The position numbers and the translations under genes are program-made. Of a stretch of DNA of 64,000 nucleotides, positions 1 through 8,265 are shown in pieces (positions within the stretch are counted from its first letter, which is position 1; every line of letters begins with the position of its first letter). Location: contig CAJJBZ010000004.1 of assembly GCA_905182535.1 (NCBI GenBank), forward strand, positions 1 to 64,000, read 5' to 3'. Source of the DNA: an uncultured Planktomarina sp. (GTDB lineage Bacteria > Pseudomonadota > Alphaproteobacteria > Rhodobacterales > Rhodobacteraceae). Below the pieces are notes generated by a model. The model searched no databases, was not told the origin of the DNA, and saw only the letters and a list, made by a program, of their open reading frames with translations.

Positions 1-2115
1 AGCTACTGATTGGCCAAATCAGGGTAATCCCCTTGATGAAGTCATAACGCCTGATGGCAACCTTGGGCTGATCCTGGGGGCAAAGTCTGGCATCCTGGAC
101 GTTGATCTGGACTGCAGGGAAGCAAAGGTATTGGCAGATATAATTCTGCCAGTACCGCATGCTGTCTTTGATAGAGGGTCTGACCGCTAGCGGCCACTAC
201 CTCTACCGGGCTTCCTCATTTGGGCCTCGTAAGGCCTTCAATGCGGACGGCATCTAAAGTCTACCTTGGTTGAGCTGCGGGGTGATCGTGCTCAGACCAT
301 GATCCCGCCGTCTGATCCATCCTTGTGGCAGCCCACTTGGCCTTTGTGTCTTTCCACCTGCAACCCTGATGCTGCAGAAGTTCACTTACGAGGGCTTGCT
401 GCAATCTGTGAACCTCTTGGCTGCGTGTGCTGAGGTTGCCCAAAACTGGGCTGACGGTCATGAGGCATAGCCTTGGCACTTAGCTTTCAGCGGCCTGTGC
501 CTCAAAGGCAGGTATTGAGCCTAACCTGCTCGTGCACATCGTTGCAGCGCATTTGCGAGATCGCTGGCGACCTTGAAGCTGATGACAGGCTCAGTGCCGT
601 CAGATACTTCATACGTTCTAAGCCTGACGGATAGCCTTTTGGGCTACAAAGGGCTCTTGGATTGTCTGGGCCAAGAAAAGGCGAAGCGGATTGCCGATCG
701 AATAGCAGCATATACAGGCAGAGAACTGTCGTCAGATATTACGTTGTGGTGGAGCCGATCGAAGGTGATTTGGTCAACTTTGGCCAATTCTCGGATCGGT
801 CTAATGTAACCGAAGCCAAGGTTGGTACGGTATTTAGTCGATGGCTTGATGGGAAAGCCGTTTACGTTGTCGAAAAGAAGCAATGGATGATTTGGAATGG
901 TAATTATTGGGAAGCTGACCAATGCGCCTACATCAAACAATTAGCATATTACTTTGTCCAAGAAGCAAAGGCAGCATTGGTTGACCAAAAAAGCTTTACC
1001 GACGCCACCAATTTATCGTCGTTTGAAAGCGTGAAAGCGGTTAGAAAATATCAGCAAATTGGCTGCTATGACTCGCACTGTATCTGCATCAGAGTTTGAC
1101 ACTGATCCTTTTGTTCTAGCGACCAAAGATAAGTGGATTGATCTGAAGACAGGCCAACCATCGAACCCTAATCCGAACATGTTAGTCAGTAAGGCAATAT
1201 CTGTGAGTTACTCGCCAGAAGCCGAATGTCCTGTTTTCCTAAACTTTCTCAACGATGTTTTTTGAAAGTAATCAGGAACTAATAAGCTTCGTTCAACAAG
1301 CAGTTGGATATAGCCTAACAGGATCAACATCTGAGCAATGTTTGTTCATCATGATCGGTGATGGGGCTAATGGCAAATCCACCTTCATCAACGTGATTAA
1401 CAAACTATTAGGTTCATATGGGACAACTGCAGCTTCACATACACTGATTGCAAACGGTGGAGGTTCAATTGGCGACGACCTGGTTGATCTCATTGGAGCA
1501 AGGCTGATCACAGTGAGCGAAACGGAAGAAGGTCAGTCACTAGCTGAAGCTAAGATCAAACAGATGACAGGTGGCGACACTTTAAAAGCTAGACCGCTGT
1601 ACGGAACATTTGTTGAGTTCAGCATCATTGGTAAGCTTTGGCTAGCGACAAATAGCCTGCCTCAGATCAACAATACCGACCACGGTATTTGGCGGCGCAT
1701 CAAAGCCGTTCCTTTCAACCGCACTTTTACAGCGCAAGAACAGGACAAGCACCTCAGCGATAAGTTGATGGAAGAACTGCCAGGCATCTTAAACTGGGCG
1801 ATTCAAGGTTGCCTGGGATGGCAAAAGGATGAGTTACAGACACCACAAATCATTGAAGATCAGGTTGCTGAATATAAATCTGCGATGGATAGCATTAGTC
1901 AGTTTATCCGTGAGGAATGTGAATTAGGCAAAGACCATTCTTACCCTGCCTCCAAGTTCTTCCAAGCCTATCGTGATTGGTGTTCAGGCGCAGGTCGCAA
2001 GCCTCAATCCCAAACCGCCTTTAAAAGAGCCCTAGAGAAGCTAACAGGCGTCTACCAACATCGATCCTCTAACGGCCTTCAATGGCATGGCATCCAACCC
2101 TGCCTAACCTACTGA
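1..2115 (+). pseudogene. P4-type phage/plasmid primase-helicase, frameshifted, 5' end outside the window
   Basis: This stretch reads as one bifunctional primase/helicase split over several frames. Bases 2-184 encode a PrimPol-like part (NLGLILGAKSG, then DVDLD). It resumes after base 189 with GHYLYRA and near 270 with VELRGD. A D5_N-like part lies at about 780-1250 (WMIWNGNYWEAD). The helicase part from 1255 is intact, with Walker A GDGANGKST and the family context LWLATNSLPQ. Breaks lie near 185, 254-262, 1063 and 1258. The last two are each mended by dropping one base, for example one T of the T run at 1258. Such proteins drive replication of satellite phages and integrative elements. Family assignment is firm for the C-terminal half. 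Whether the breaks are decay or sequence error is open. Confidence 0.8.
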
Positions 2116-2214
2116 TGTAGTCGATGTAGGCTGTGTAGCCCTTTCTGAAAACTTTCTACTGGGATTTCTGTGGGGACTTTTCGGATTGGGCTACATTCCC
2201 TACATTCCCTACAT
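2114..2214. repeat. Iteron-like inverted set of GATGTAG/CTACAT repeats just after the primase
   Basis: On the left GATGTAG stands at 2114-2120 and 2123-2129, followed by a degenerate GTGTAG at 2133-2138. After about 50 bases the complementary unit CTACATTCC repeats with an exact 9-base period at 2191, 2200 and 2209. The two triplets face each other as an imperfect inverted repeat. Short iterated motifs next to a P4-type primase are typical of an origin or initiator binding region. That role is an inference from position and layout. Confidence 0.55.
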
Positions 2215-2509
2215 TGTTTTCTTCTTCTACGAGAAAGAGGAATACTAATAGACCACCAAAACCTCGCAGATGCACAGCCAGCCTCATCCCCCTGCATAAT
2301 CAAAACCGTCAACTTGACGATTATCAAATCCCAATCTCAGGTCAGGCTTGTGCACGATACCGCCTATAGGGTGGCCTACCACTCGCCCCCTCAGCTATCG
2401 TAGACCAAACCGTAGACCAAATTACGCCTGTTGCAGGAACCAGAATGAGACAGTAGCCTTGTTTTGTAAGGTTAATGCTAAGCGTTGGTGCCTACAGGCG
2501 GAGCCATCC

Positions 2510-2763
2510 CCTCTTCTGGGCACCACAATCCAATCCAACGCATTGTAATACCTTACTAAACTGAAGTTTTTAGTGAGCCGTAGACCATGCTGGCAACCAA
2601 ATCTAATAGTTACACGTTTCAAAAGAGCGGCGTTTGGTATTTCTCTAGGAGAGTGCCTGCTGATTTAAGGCGGCATTATAGAACGGGCAGGATTGCTTAC
2701 TCCTTGAGGACTAAATCCATCAGGGATGCTCGTATTAGGGCCATGAGTGATGCGGCTAAATTA
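2510..2763 (+). repeat. Inverted copy of the tRNA-Leu 3' end, att spacer and integrase 5' end
   Basis: Bases 2510-2525 equal the last 16 bases of the tRNA-Leu gene including CCA. They are followed by the same roughly 60-base spacer and the first 59 codons of the integrase. The matching copy runs the opposite way at 4476-4222. Only a few substitutions are visible: codon 2 is Ala/Thr, codon 50 Ile/Val (near 'DARIRAM'), and a few spacer bases differ. The repeat ends after residues AAKL. Sequence left of 2510 is not tRNA, so this copy looks like an attP-type junction (far end of an element, core, int) rather than a second tRNA gene. Confidence 0.85.
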
Positions 2764-2805
2764 AAGACCAAAGAGTACCGCATTCATTGTGCGCCCAGGA
2801 AGTAA
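2587..2805 (+). pseudogene. Truncated tyrosine integrase N-terminus
   Basis: The first 59 codons match the full integrase encoded at 4399-3245, including the N-terminal DUF6538-like part (SGVWYFSRRVPADL). Homology stops abruptly at 2763 and the reading frame ends 13 codons later in unrelated sequence. The catalytic domain is absent, so the product cannot be a recombinase. The break coincides with the stop codon of the opposing DUF2306 gene at 2761-2763. This marks a recombination or deletion joint. A short DNA-binding peptide could in theory be made, but I see no reason to think it is. Confidence 0.8.
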
Positions 2806-3159
2806 TGTGAACAAACCTGTTACAATAAGTGCCAGCACGTAAAGCAGTTTCATCATTGTTTTGTGCCGCCTGATATTGCCATTTCGGGCTGATCTTATGG
2901 CTTCAAAAACAGACCAAATAGTGAAGATGGATAGAAAGTGAATTGGACTAAATGGTCCAATAATCTTGATGGTTTGAATCCAAAAGCTGCTAATACTGAC
3001 CCACAACATCAGCAGAACCCAAATATATCCAAGGTACTTATGTGAGCCTGTTCCCTTTGGCCTTGTTAACTGGATACCACCCAAGATGACTGCCAAGAAT
3101 GCGGCATAGGCATGGAACGGTATAGGTTGTTCTGCTGAATTGAGAATATTTAAATCCAT
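2761..3159 (-). CDS. DUF2306-like small membrane protein
   Basis: This 132-residue protein has about four hydrophobic segments: near residues 15-33, 44-62, 70-86 and 106-124. The motif GSHKYLGYIWVLLM is typical of DUF2306 (PF10067-like) predicted membrane proteins, which carry conserved His residues and may bind haem or metal. The function is unknown. It sits as cargo between the integrase and the inverted att/int copy. Its stop codon lies exactly at the recombination joint, so the original C-terminus may have been a little different. Family assignment is moderately sure; the role is not known. Confidence 0.65.
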   Translation of the reverse strand: MDLNILNSAEQPIPFHAYAAFLAVILGGIQLTRPKGTGSHKYLGYIWVLLMLWVSISSFWIQTIKIIGPFSPIHFLSIFTIWSVFEAIRSARNGNIRRHKTMMKLLYVLALIVTGLFTLLPGRTMNAVLFGL

Positions 3160-3244
3160 GTTGTCTCCAATACTGCTTTAACCGTCACGGATAAAGGCGG
3201 GTCGAGATGCTCTTTCATTTAAGTTGTCCGAAAGCAATTCTTGC

Positions 3245-4399
3245 TCAAAGGTAGTGCATCCATTTTTGCAGCACTCCAACTGAATACCCCTCGCCATAGG
3301 ACGCCCCTACTCCCTGCGTTAGCCAACCACCAATCTGATCAATCACATCACTGGGACATTCAACTGCCCTCAGCCTATCCCGCATCGAATGCCTGAAGCT
3401 ATGAATGGTGTAGCCTCGCCCAATCTTTGTCTTCAGCCATTTATTTAAAGCAGCACTAGCTGAATTCGCATTGGTTCTTTTACCATCATTGTAATTGGGG
3501 AATGCAAACTCACTGCCATCAGGCTGTGCTAATATGCGTTCTGCAGCCCACTTAGCTGAACCTACCAGAGGTATTATTCTAGCACTGCTTGCTGTCTTCA
3601 GGGATCGCCAAGGATGAGGCCTGATGTTCACGCACAGGATACCATCTTGCTCAATAAAGTCTGACCTTAGCAGCCCAGCGCCTTCTGCTAAACGCATCCC
3701 TGTGTCAGCTATCAGGGCTATCAGCCATCGTTTCTCATCATCAGCCTTATAGCACTCTGCCTGAACCTTTGTGATGTCTTCAGGCTTTACGGGGAGCCGC
3801 TTTTTAACCCCAACGCTGTGATCAAAATAGACGTTTGAGAATGGGTTGACGATTGCTAGGCCAAACTCACTTAGGGCTAAGTTTATAACGGCCCTTACAG
3901 TTCCAAATATCCTTGCCACAGAAGCCCCGTTCAGGCCTTTAGCAAATAGATAATCACGGAACTTGGTAGCGTCAGACCGAACATAATCGTGGAGGTCTTT
4001 CATCCCACAGCAATCAATCAGGTAGCCACAGGAACGCCTCACAGCAGCCTCAAAGGTCGGCGGGCGATCATTGCCCTTTAAGCGCAAATAAACCGCTACA
4101 GCAGCCTTCAACGAATGATCATCGATAGAAGACACAGCTGCTGATTCCTGAACTGCATCAGCAAGTAAATGCTTGCCTGGTAAATCATCAGAGGAAATCC
4201 GCAGGATGTGCCAATGCCTGTCCAACTTAGCAGCATCACTCATCGCCCTAACACGAGCATCCCTGATGGATTTAGTCCTCAGGGAGTAAGCAATCCGGCC
4301 AGTTCTATAATGCCGCCTTAAATCAGCAGGCACTCTCCGGGAGAAATACCAAACGCCGCTCTTTTGGAACGTATAGCTATTAGATTTGGTTGTCAGCAT
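3245..4399 (-). CDS. Tyrosine recombinase / integrase of a tRNA-Leu-integrated element
   Basis: The 384-residue protein has a DUF6538-like N-terminal DNA-binding region (about 1-60), a SAM-like core-binding domain (about 90-190) and a C-terminal catalytic domain. The catalytic set is visible: Arg in DTGMRLAEG, a Lys in LKTASSARIIPL, HSFRHSMRDRL (box II His-x-x-Arg), GGW, and a Tyr in YGEGY near residue 368. The start lies only about 62 bases from the tRNA-Leu 3' end and reads away from it, the usual layout of an integrase at attL. It should catalyse integration and excision at the tRNA 3' end. It is intact and full length. The partial inverted copy at 2587 is its close duplicate. Confidence 0.9.
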   Translation of the reverse strand: MLTTKSNSYTFQKSGVWYFSRRVPADLRRHYRTGRIAYSLRTKSIRDARVRAMSDAAKLDRHWHILRISSDDLPGKHLLADAVQESAAVSSIDDHSLKAAVAVYLRLKGNDRPPTFEAAVRRSCGYLIDCCGMKDLHDYVRSDATKFRDYLFAKGLNGASVARIFGTVRAVINLALSEFGLAIVNPFSNVYFDHSVGVKKRLPVKPEDITKVQAECYKADDEKRWLIALIADTGMRLAEGAGLLRSDFIEQDGILCVNIRPHPWRSLKTASSARIIPLVGSAKWAAERILAQPDGSEFAFPNYNDGKRTNANSASAALNKWLKTKIGRGYTIHSFRHSMRDRLRAVECPSDVIDQIGGWLTQGVGASYGEGYSVGVLQKWMHYL

Positions 4400-4476
4400 G
4401 GTCTACGGCTCACTAAAAACTTCAGTTTAGTAAGGTATTACAATGCGTTGGATTAGATTTTGGTGCCCAGAAGAGG
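4222..4476 (-). repeat. Second arm of the inverted repeat (tRNA-Leu 3' end, spacer, integrase 5' end)
   Basis: This is the intact partner of the copy at 2510-2763, in opposite orientation. It covers the tRNA 3' terminal bases, the spacer and integrase codons 1-59. The two arms are about 255 bases long with few differences and flank about 1.46 kb holding the DUF2306 gene and the integrase 3' part. Homologous recombination between the arms could invert that segment. This would swap the integrase catalytic part between the two 5' ends. Confidence 0.8.
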
Positions 4477-4546
4477 ACTCGAACCTCCACGTCCATAAGG
4501 ACACTAGCACCTGAAGCTAGCGCGTCTACCATTCCGCCATCTGGGC
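4461..4546 (-). tRNA. tRNA-Leu (anticodon CAG), CCA encoded
   Basis: Read on the minus strand, the acceptor arm GCCCAGA pairs with TCTGGGC, followed by discriminator A and an encoded CCA. The anticodon stem CTAGC/GCTAG carries the loop TTCAGGT, giving anticodon CAG. A long variable arm (GTCC-TTAT-GGAC) marks a class II tRNA such as Leu. The T arm has TTCGAGT. Its 3' 16 bases act as the attachment core for the neighbouring integrase and remain intact, so the tRNA should be functional. Confidence 0.95.
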
Positions 4547-4751
4547 TGATATTATGTTGGGCGTTTAAGCCCCTGTAGCAGGGTGGTCAAGGGACAATTA
4601 CATCTCTTGTCGGATGTAGATTTAGGGGTAGGTGAAGAAGTGGCTTCGTGGCTGGATATAAGCTGGCAAGTAGGGATTATTCTGAATAGGCTTGTCATGG
4701 TACATTGGTCGGAGTACCTCAGGTCGCGAAAGAGTTTTTGGGAATAGCATC

Positions 4752-5732
4752 ATGTCTAAACTTGTAACTATATACGGTGGGTCAGGTTTTATAGGCCGAT
4801 ATGTCGTGCGGCGTTTGGCCAAAGCTGGTTGGCGGGTTAGGGTTGCGGTGCGGCGGCCTAATGAGGCGATTTTTGTTAAGACCTATGGTGTTGTGGGACA
4901 GGTTGAACCTATATTTTGCAATATTCGTGATGATATGTCTGTAGCGGAGGCTTTGTGCGGCGCTGATGCTGTGGTCAATTGTGTGGGTATTCTGCAAGAG
5001 AGTGGGCGTAATACATTTGGTGCAGTACAAACCGATGGCGCTGAACGCATTGCGCGGATGGCCGCCGCTGAAGGCGTCTCCCGCATGGTGCATTTCTCCG
5101 CTATCGGTGCAGATTTGGACAGTGTTAGCGGCTATAGTCGGTCCAAAGCAGCCGGCGAAGCTGGTATTTTAGCGCACATGCCAAATGCTATGATCTTGCG
5201 GCCATCTATCGTTTTTGGCGCGGAAGATCAATTTTTTAACCGATTTGCTGGTATGTCACGGTTTGGCCCAATTCTGCCAATTGTCGGAGCAGATACTCAA
5301 TTTCAACCGGTATTTGTGGATGATTTGGCTCAAGTAGCTACGATGGGAGTAATAGGCACTGCTTCGGGCGGTGTTTATGAGCTGGCAGGGCCAGAGTCGG
5401 ATAGCTTTCGTGGTTTGATGATGCGCATGCTGGATGTCGTGCAGCGCCGGCGTTTGATAGTGGGCATTCCAATGTTTGTAGCCAGTATCATGGCGACTGT
5501 GTTTGAGTTGGGGCATAAGCTAAGTTTTGGTATTGCACCGCTGGCATTAACCCGCGATCAGGTGCGAAGTTTGAGTGTGGACAATGTGCCCACTGGCATA
5601 GAGTTAGGGTTCGACACTTTGGGTATTGATCCGACCTCAATGGAAAGCGTTTTACCTGAGTACCTATGGCCGTTCCGGGTCTCTGGACAGTATGCTGATA
5701 TCAAGGCGTCAGCAAAAAACTTAAAAGCCTAG
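4752..5732 (+). CDS. NDUFA9-like complex I subunit family protein (atypical SDR)
   Basis: The protein begins SKLVTIYGGSGFIGRYVVRR, a Rossmann NAD(P)-binding GGSGFIG motif, followed by DAVVNCVGIL, and SAIGAD with the SDR-like YSRSKAAGE. It ends near 326 residues. Alphaproteobacterial proteins of this type are annotated as complex I NDUFA9 subunit family; they resemble the mitochondrial 39-kDa accessory subunit. I chose ATG 4752 because the Rossmann fold starts at once; the frame is open upstream to 4692 but that part is not family-like. It converges on uppP with a 12-base overlap of the 3' ends. Whether it truly belongs to complex I or is a quinone or sugar epimerase cannot be told here. Confidence 0.8.
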   Translation: MSKLVTIYGGSGFIGRYVVRRLAKAGWRVRVAVRRPNEAIFVKTYGVVGQVEPIFCNIRDDMSVAEALCGADAVVNCVGILQESGRNTFGAVQTDGAERIARMAAAEGVSRMVHFSAIGADLDSVSGYSRSKAAGEAGILAHMPNAMILRPSIVFGAEDQFFNRFAGMSRFGPILPIVGADTQFQPVFVDDLAQVATMGVIGTASGGVYELAGPESDSFRGLMMRMLDVVQRRRLIVGIPMFVASIMATVFELGHKLSFGIAPLALTRDQVRSLSVDNVPTGIELGFDTLGIDPTSMESVLPEYLWPFRVSGQYADIKASAKNLKA

Positions 5733-6533
5733 AATCCCGCTATAGCCGATTGCCAAGAGGGTAAGGCCGAGCAGAACGCGGTATACTACATAAGGTGTAT
5801 AATTTACGCTGTTTAATAATCGCATCATAAGGTTGAGGGCAAACAATGCTGCGCCGAAGCTGAAGATGATGATAATAGAAATGTCACGCAAAGGTATGTT
5901 CCCGCCGATGAGGTCCAATCCGGTCAAGGTGCCAGAGGCAAGGATCGTTGGAATTGACATTAACATCGAAATGCGTGCTGCTTCTTTTCGGGTGAACCCT
6001 GCCCAAAGGGCGCCTGTGATCGTAATGCCCGAACGCGAGGTGCCCGGAATTAAAGCGATGGCCTGCCAGAGCCCTAATATAAATGCATCGCGCCACGTAA
6101 GAGTATTAATTTTACGCTGGTTCAGTGCCCTTTGATCTACCCAATATAGTAAGACCCCGAAAACCAGCATTGCCCAACCGATGATCGTAATCGAGCGCAT
6201 AATATATGATAGGCCCGTGAGCTTGAAAATTAGACCGGCTATAATTACTGGGGCCGTGGTGATAACCAGAGCTATTAATAGGTGGGCTTGAGCTGTGTTG
6301 GTATGGCCACGCAGAACTTGTGGAATGCCTTGAATTGCCAGTCTAACATCTGGCCAAAAGTAGATCACGACAGCAAGTAATGTGCCAATATGTGCCGCTA
6401 CATCAATCACAGGCCCTTGGTCTTCCAATCCTGTTAGGCCCGGCAATAGGATTAAATGGCCAGAGGACGATACTGGCAAAAACTCGGTTAGTCCCTGAAT
6501 GAGGGCAATCATTATCAAATGATACAGTGGCAT
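5721..6533 (-). CDS. uppP: Undecaprenyl-diphosphatase (BacA/UppP)
   Basis: This 270-residue polytopic membrane protein dephosphorylates undecaprenyl diphosphate, recycling the lipid carrier for peptidoglycan. Both signature motifs are present: GLTEFLPVSSSGHL near residues 14-27 and PGTSRSGIT near residue 163. About eight hydrophobic helices follow the family pattern and the length is normal. It is transcribed alone, convergent with the NDUFA9-like gene and divergent from gltD. Variants confer bacitracin tolerance when overexpressed, which is family knowledge. High confidence. Confidence 0.95.
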   Translation of the reverse strand: MPLYHLIMIALIQGLTEFLPVSSSGHLILLPGLTGLEDQGPVIDVAAHIGTLLAVVIYFWPDVRLAIQGIPQVLRGHTNTAQAHLLIALVITTAPVIIAGLIFKLTGLSYIMRSITIIGWAMLVFGVLLYWVDQRALNQRKINTLTWRDAFILGLWQAIALIPGTSRSGITITGALWAGFTRKEAARISMLMSIPTILASGTLTGLDLIGGNIPLRDISIIIIFSFGAALFALNLMMRLLNSVNYTPYVVYRVLLGLTLLAIGYSGILGF

Positions 6534-6742
6534 TTGGGGTATTCCTTGCAGTGATGGGGATACAATATACCTATGGTATTAGAGTGCCACCGTAAATATA
6601 GGGCCGTTTCGGTACTAAAAAGTATTTGAATTACTTAAAAAAGTATCGCTAAAGTAAGCTTCTTACTATATAGGTCAATTCTACTGACTATAATGCGTCT
6701 ATAAACCTTAAAAATATAGAGATGTTTCGAATTGAGGATATG

Positions 6743-8176
6743 ATGGCTGAAAATCCGATGCTTAAATTTGTGAAAATCCCGCGGCTTATGCCAGAAAAAC
6801 GGGATGCGACAGGTCGTACAAATGATTTTGGCGAAATCTACTCTGATTTTTCAGATGCTAAAGCTGAAGAGCAAGCAAGCCGTTGCAGCCAATGTGGTGT
6901 GCCGTACTGCCAAACTCATTGCCCTCTTCACAACAATATTCCCGATTGGTTGCTGCTGACCGCTGAAGGCCGTCTGCGCGAAGCCTATGAGATCAGCCAA
7001 GCCACCAACACTTTCCCTGAAATTTGTGGTAGGATTTGTCCACAAGATCGTCTGTGCGAAGGCAACTGCGTGATTGAGAAATCCGGCCATGAAACAGTGA
7101 CTATCGGCTCTGTTGAGAAATACATTACAGACACTGCTTGGGCAGAAGGCTGGGTTCAACCGATCAAGCCGGCCTCTGAGCGTTCTCAGTCTGTAGGGAT
7201 TATTGGTGCAGGACCAGGCGGTCTTGCAGCTGCTGATATGTTGCGCCGTGCCGGTGTACAGGTTACGGTTTATGACCGTTATGACCGCGCAGGCGGGTTG
7301 CTAACTTATGGTATTCCAGGCTTCAAGCTGGAAAAAGATGTCGTGATGCAACGTATCCAGCAACTGCGAGATGGTGGCATAGATATTGTTGCTAATTGCG
7401 CAGTGGGCGTTGACATAAGTTTTGAAGATATCCACGTAAAACATGATGCTATCGTAATTGCGACTGGTGTCTACAAATCGCGTGATCTTGCAGGTCCAGG
7501 GGCCGGGGCGGATGGTATTGTAAAAGCGATTGACTATTTGACTGCCAGTAATCGCCACGGATTTGGTGACCAGGTTCCTGAATTTTCCAATGGCAACCTC
7601 AATGCTGACGGTAAAAGGGTTGTTGTAATTGGTGGTGGTGATACGGCAATGGATTGCGTGCGCACGGCGGTACGTCAAGGGGCCACTTCGGTGAAATGTC
7701 TCTATCGCCGTGACAGGGTCAACATGCCTGGCTCCTTGCGTGAAACCCAAAACGCCGAGGAAGAAGGCGTCGAATTTGTTTGGTTGACTGCGCCAAAAGG
7801 TTTTTCAGGTACGCCTGTATCTGGGGTCATGGTTCAAAAGATGCGTCTTGGTTTACCTGACGCCACTGGCCGCCAAAGTCCTGAAGTTATTGAGGGTGCG
7901 GATTATGTTGAGCCTGCGGATTTGGTGATCAAGGCCTTGGGGTTTGAACCTGAGGATTTACCAAAGCTTTGGGACGTTGATGGTTTGGAAGTAACTCGCT
8001 GGGGCACAATCCGTGCTGATTTTGAGACTGGAAAAACCAGCCTGCCAAATGTTTACGCAGTGGGTGATATTGTTCGTGGTGCCTCCCTAGTTGTTTGGGC
8101 TATCCGCGATGGGCGTGATTGTGCCGCTGCTATTCTGGCTGAACTTGATGAGGCAAAAGCAATCGCAGCGGAATAA
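6743..8176 (+). CDS. gltD: Glutamate synthase (NADPH) small subunit
   Basis: GltD supplies electrons from NADPH to GltB. Two N-terminal cysteine clusters that ligate 4Fe-4S centres are visible (CSQCGVPYC...HC and CGRICPQDRLCEGNC). An FAD motif GIIGAGPGGLAAAD follows, then an NADPH motif VVIGGGDTAMDC. The chosen start, ATG 6743, gives MAENPMLKF, as in relatives, with GAGGA upstream; in-frame ATGs at 6722 and 6740 are alternatives. A TATAAT box at 6689-6694 in the 209-base upstream gap could be the -10 element, though its -35 is weak. It precedes gltB by 89 bases, the usual Rhodobacterales order. About 477 residues, normal length. Confidence 0.95.
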   Translation: MAENPMLKFVKIPRLMPEKRDATGRTNDFGEIYSDFSDAKAEEQASRCSQCGVPYCQTHCPLHNNIPDWLLLTAEGRLREAYEISQATNTFPEICGRICPQDRLCEGNCVIEKSGHETVTIGSVEKYITDTAWAEGWVQPIKPASERSQSVGIIGAGPGGLAAADMLRRAGVQVTVYDRYDRAGGLLTYGIPGFKLEKDVVMQRIQQLRDGGIDIVANCAVGVDISFEDIHVKHDAIVIATGVYKSRDLAGPGAGADGIVKAIDYLTASNRHGFGDQVPEFSNGNLNADGKRVVVIGGGDTAMDCVRTAVRQGATSVKCLYRRDRVNMPGSLRETQNAEEEGVEFVWLTAPKGFSGTPVSGVMVQKMRLGLPDATGRQSPEVIEGADYVEPADLVIKALGFEPEDLPKLWDVDGLEVTRWGTIRADFETGKTSLPNVYAVGDIVRGASLVVWAIRDGRDCAAAILAELDEAKAIAAE

Positions 8177-8265
8177 CCTTTGGATTATGTTCAGGCTTTT
8201 AGCGGATATTCCGCATGACAAGTCTTAAAGAATAATGTCCTTTCTGGACACGACAGGAGACCACC

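Noticed and set aside
261..1099. Separate small genes inside the first kilobase
   Set aside because: The frames are better explained as pieces of one frameshifted primase; opposite-strand frames there are shadows.
2190..2220. CRISPR-like array from the CTACATTCC repeats
   Set aside because: Units are 9 bases in tandem without spacers, which does not fit a CRISPR array; iteron-like is more apt.
6663..6694. Full sigma-70 promoter for gltD
   Set aside because: TATAAT at 6689 is good but no convincing -35 lies at the right spacing, so it is only mentioned under gltD.
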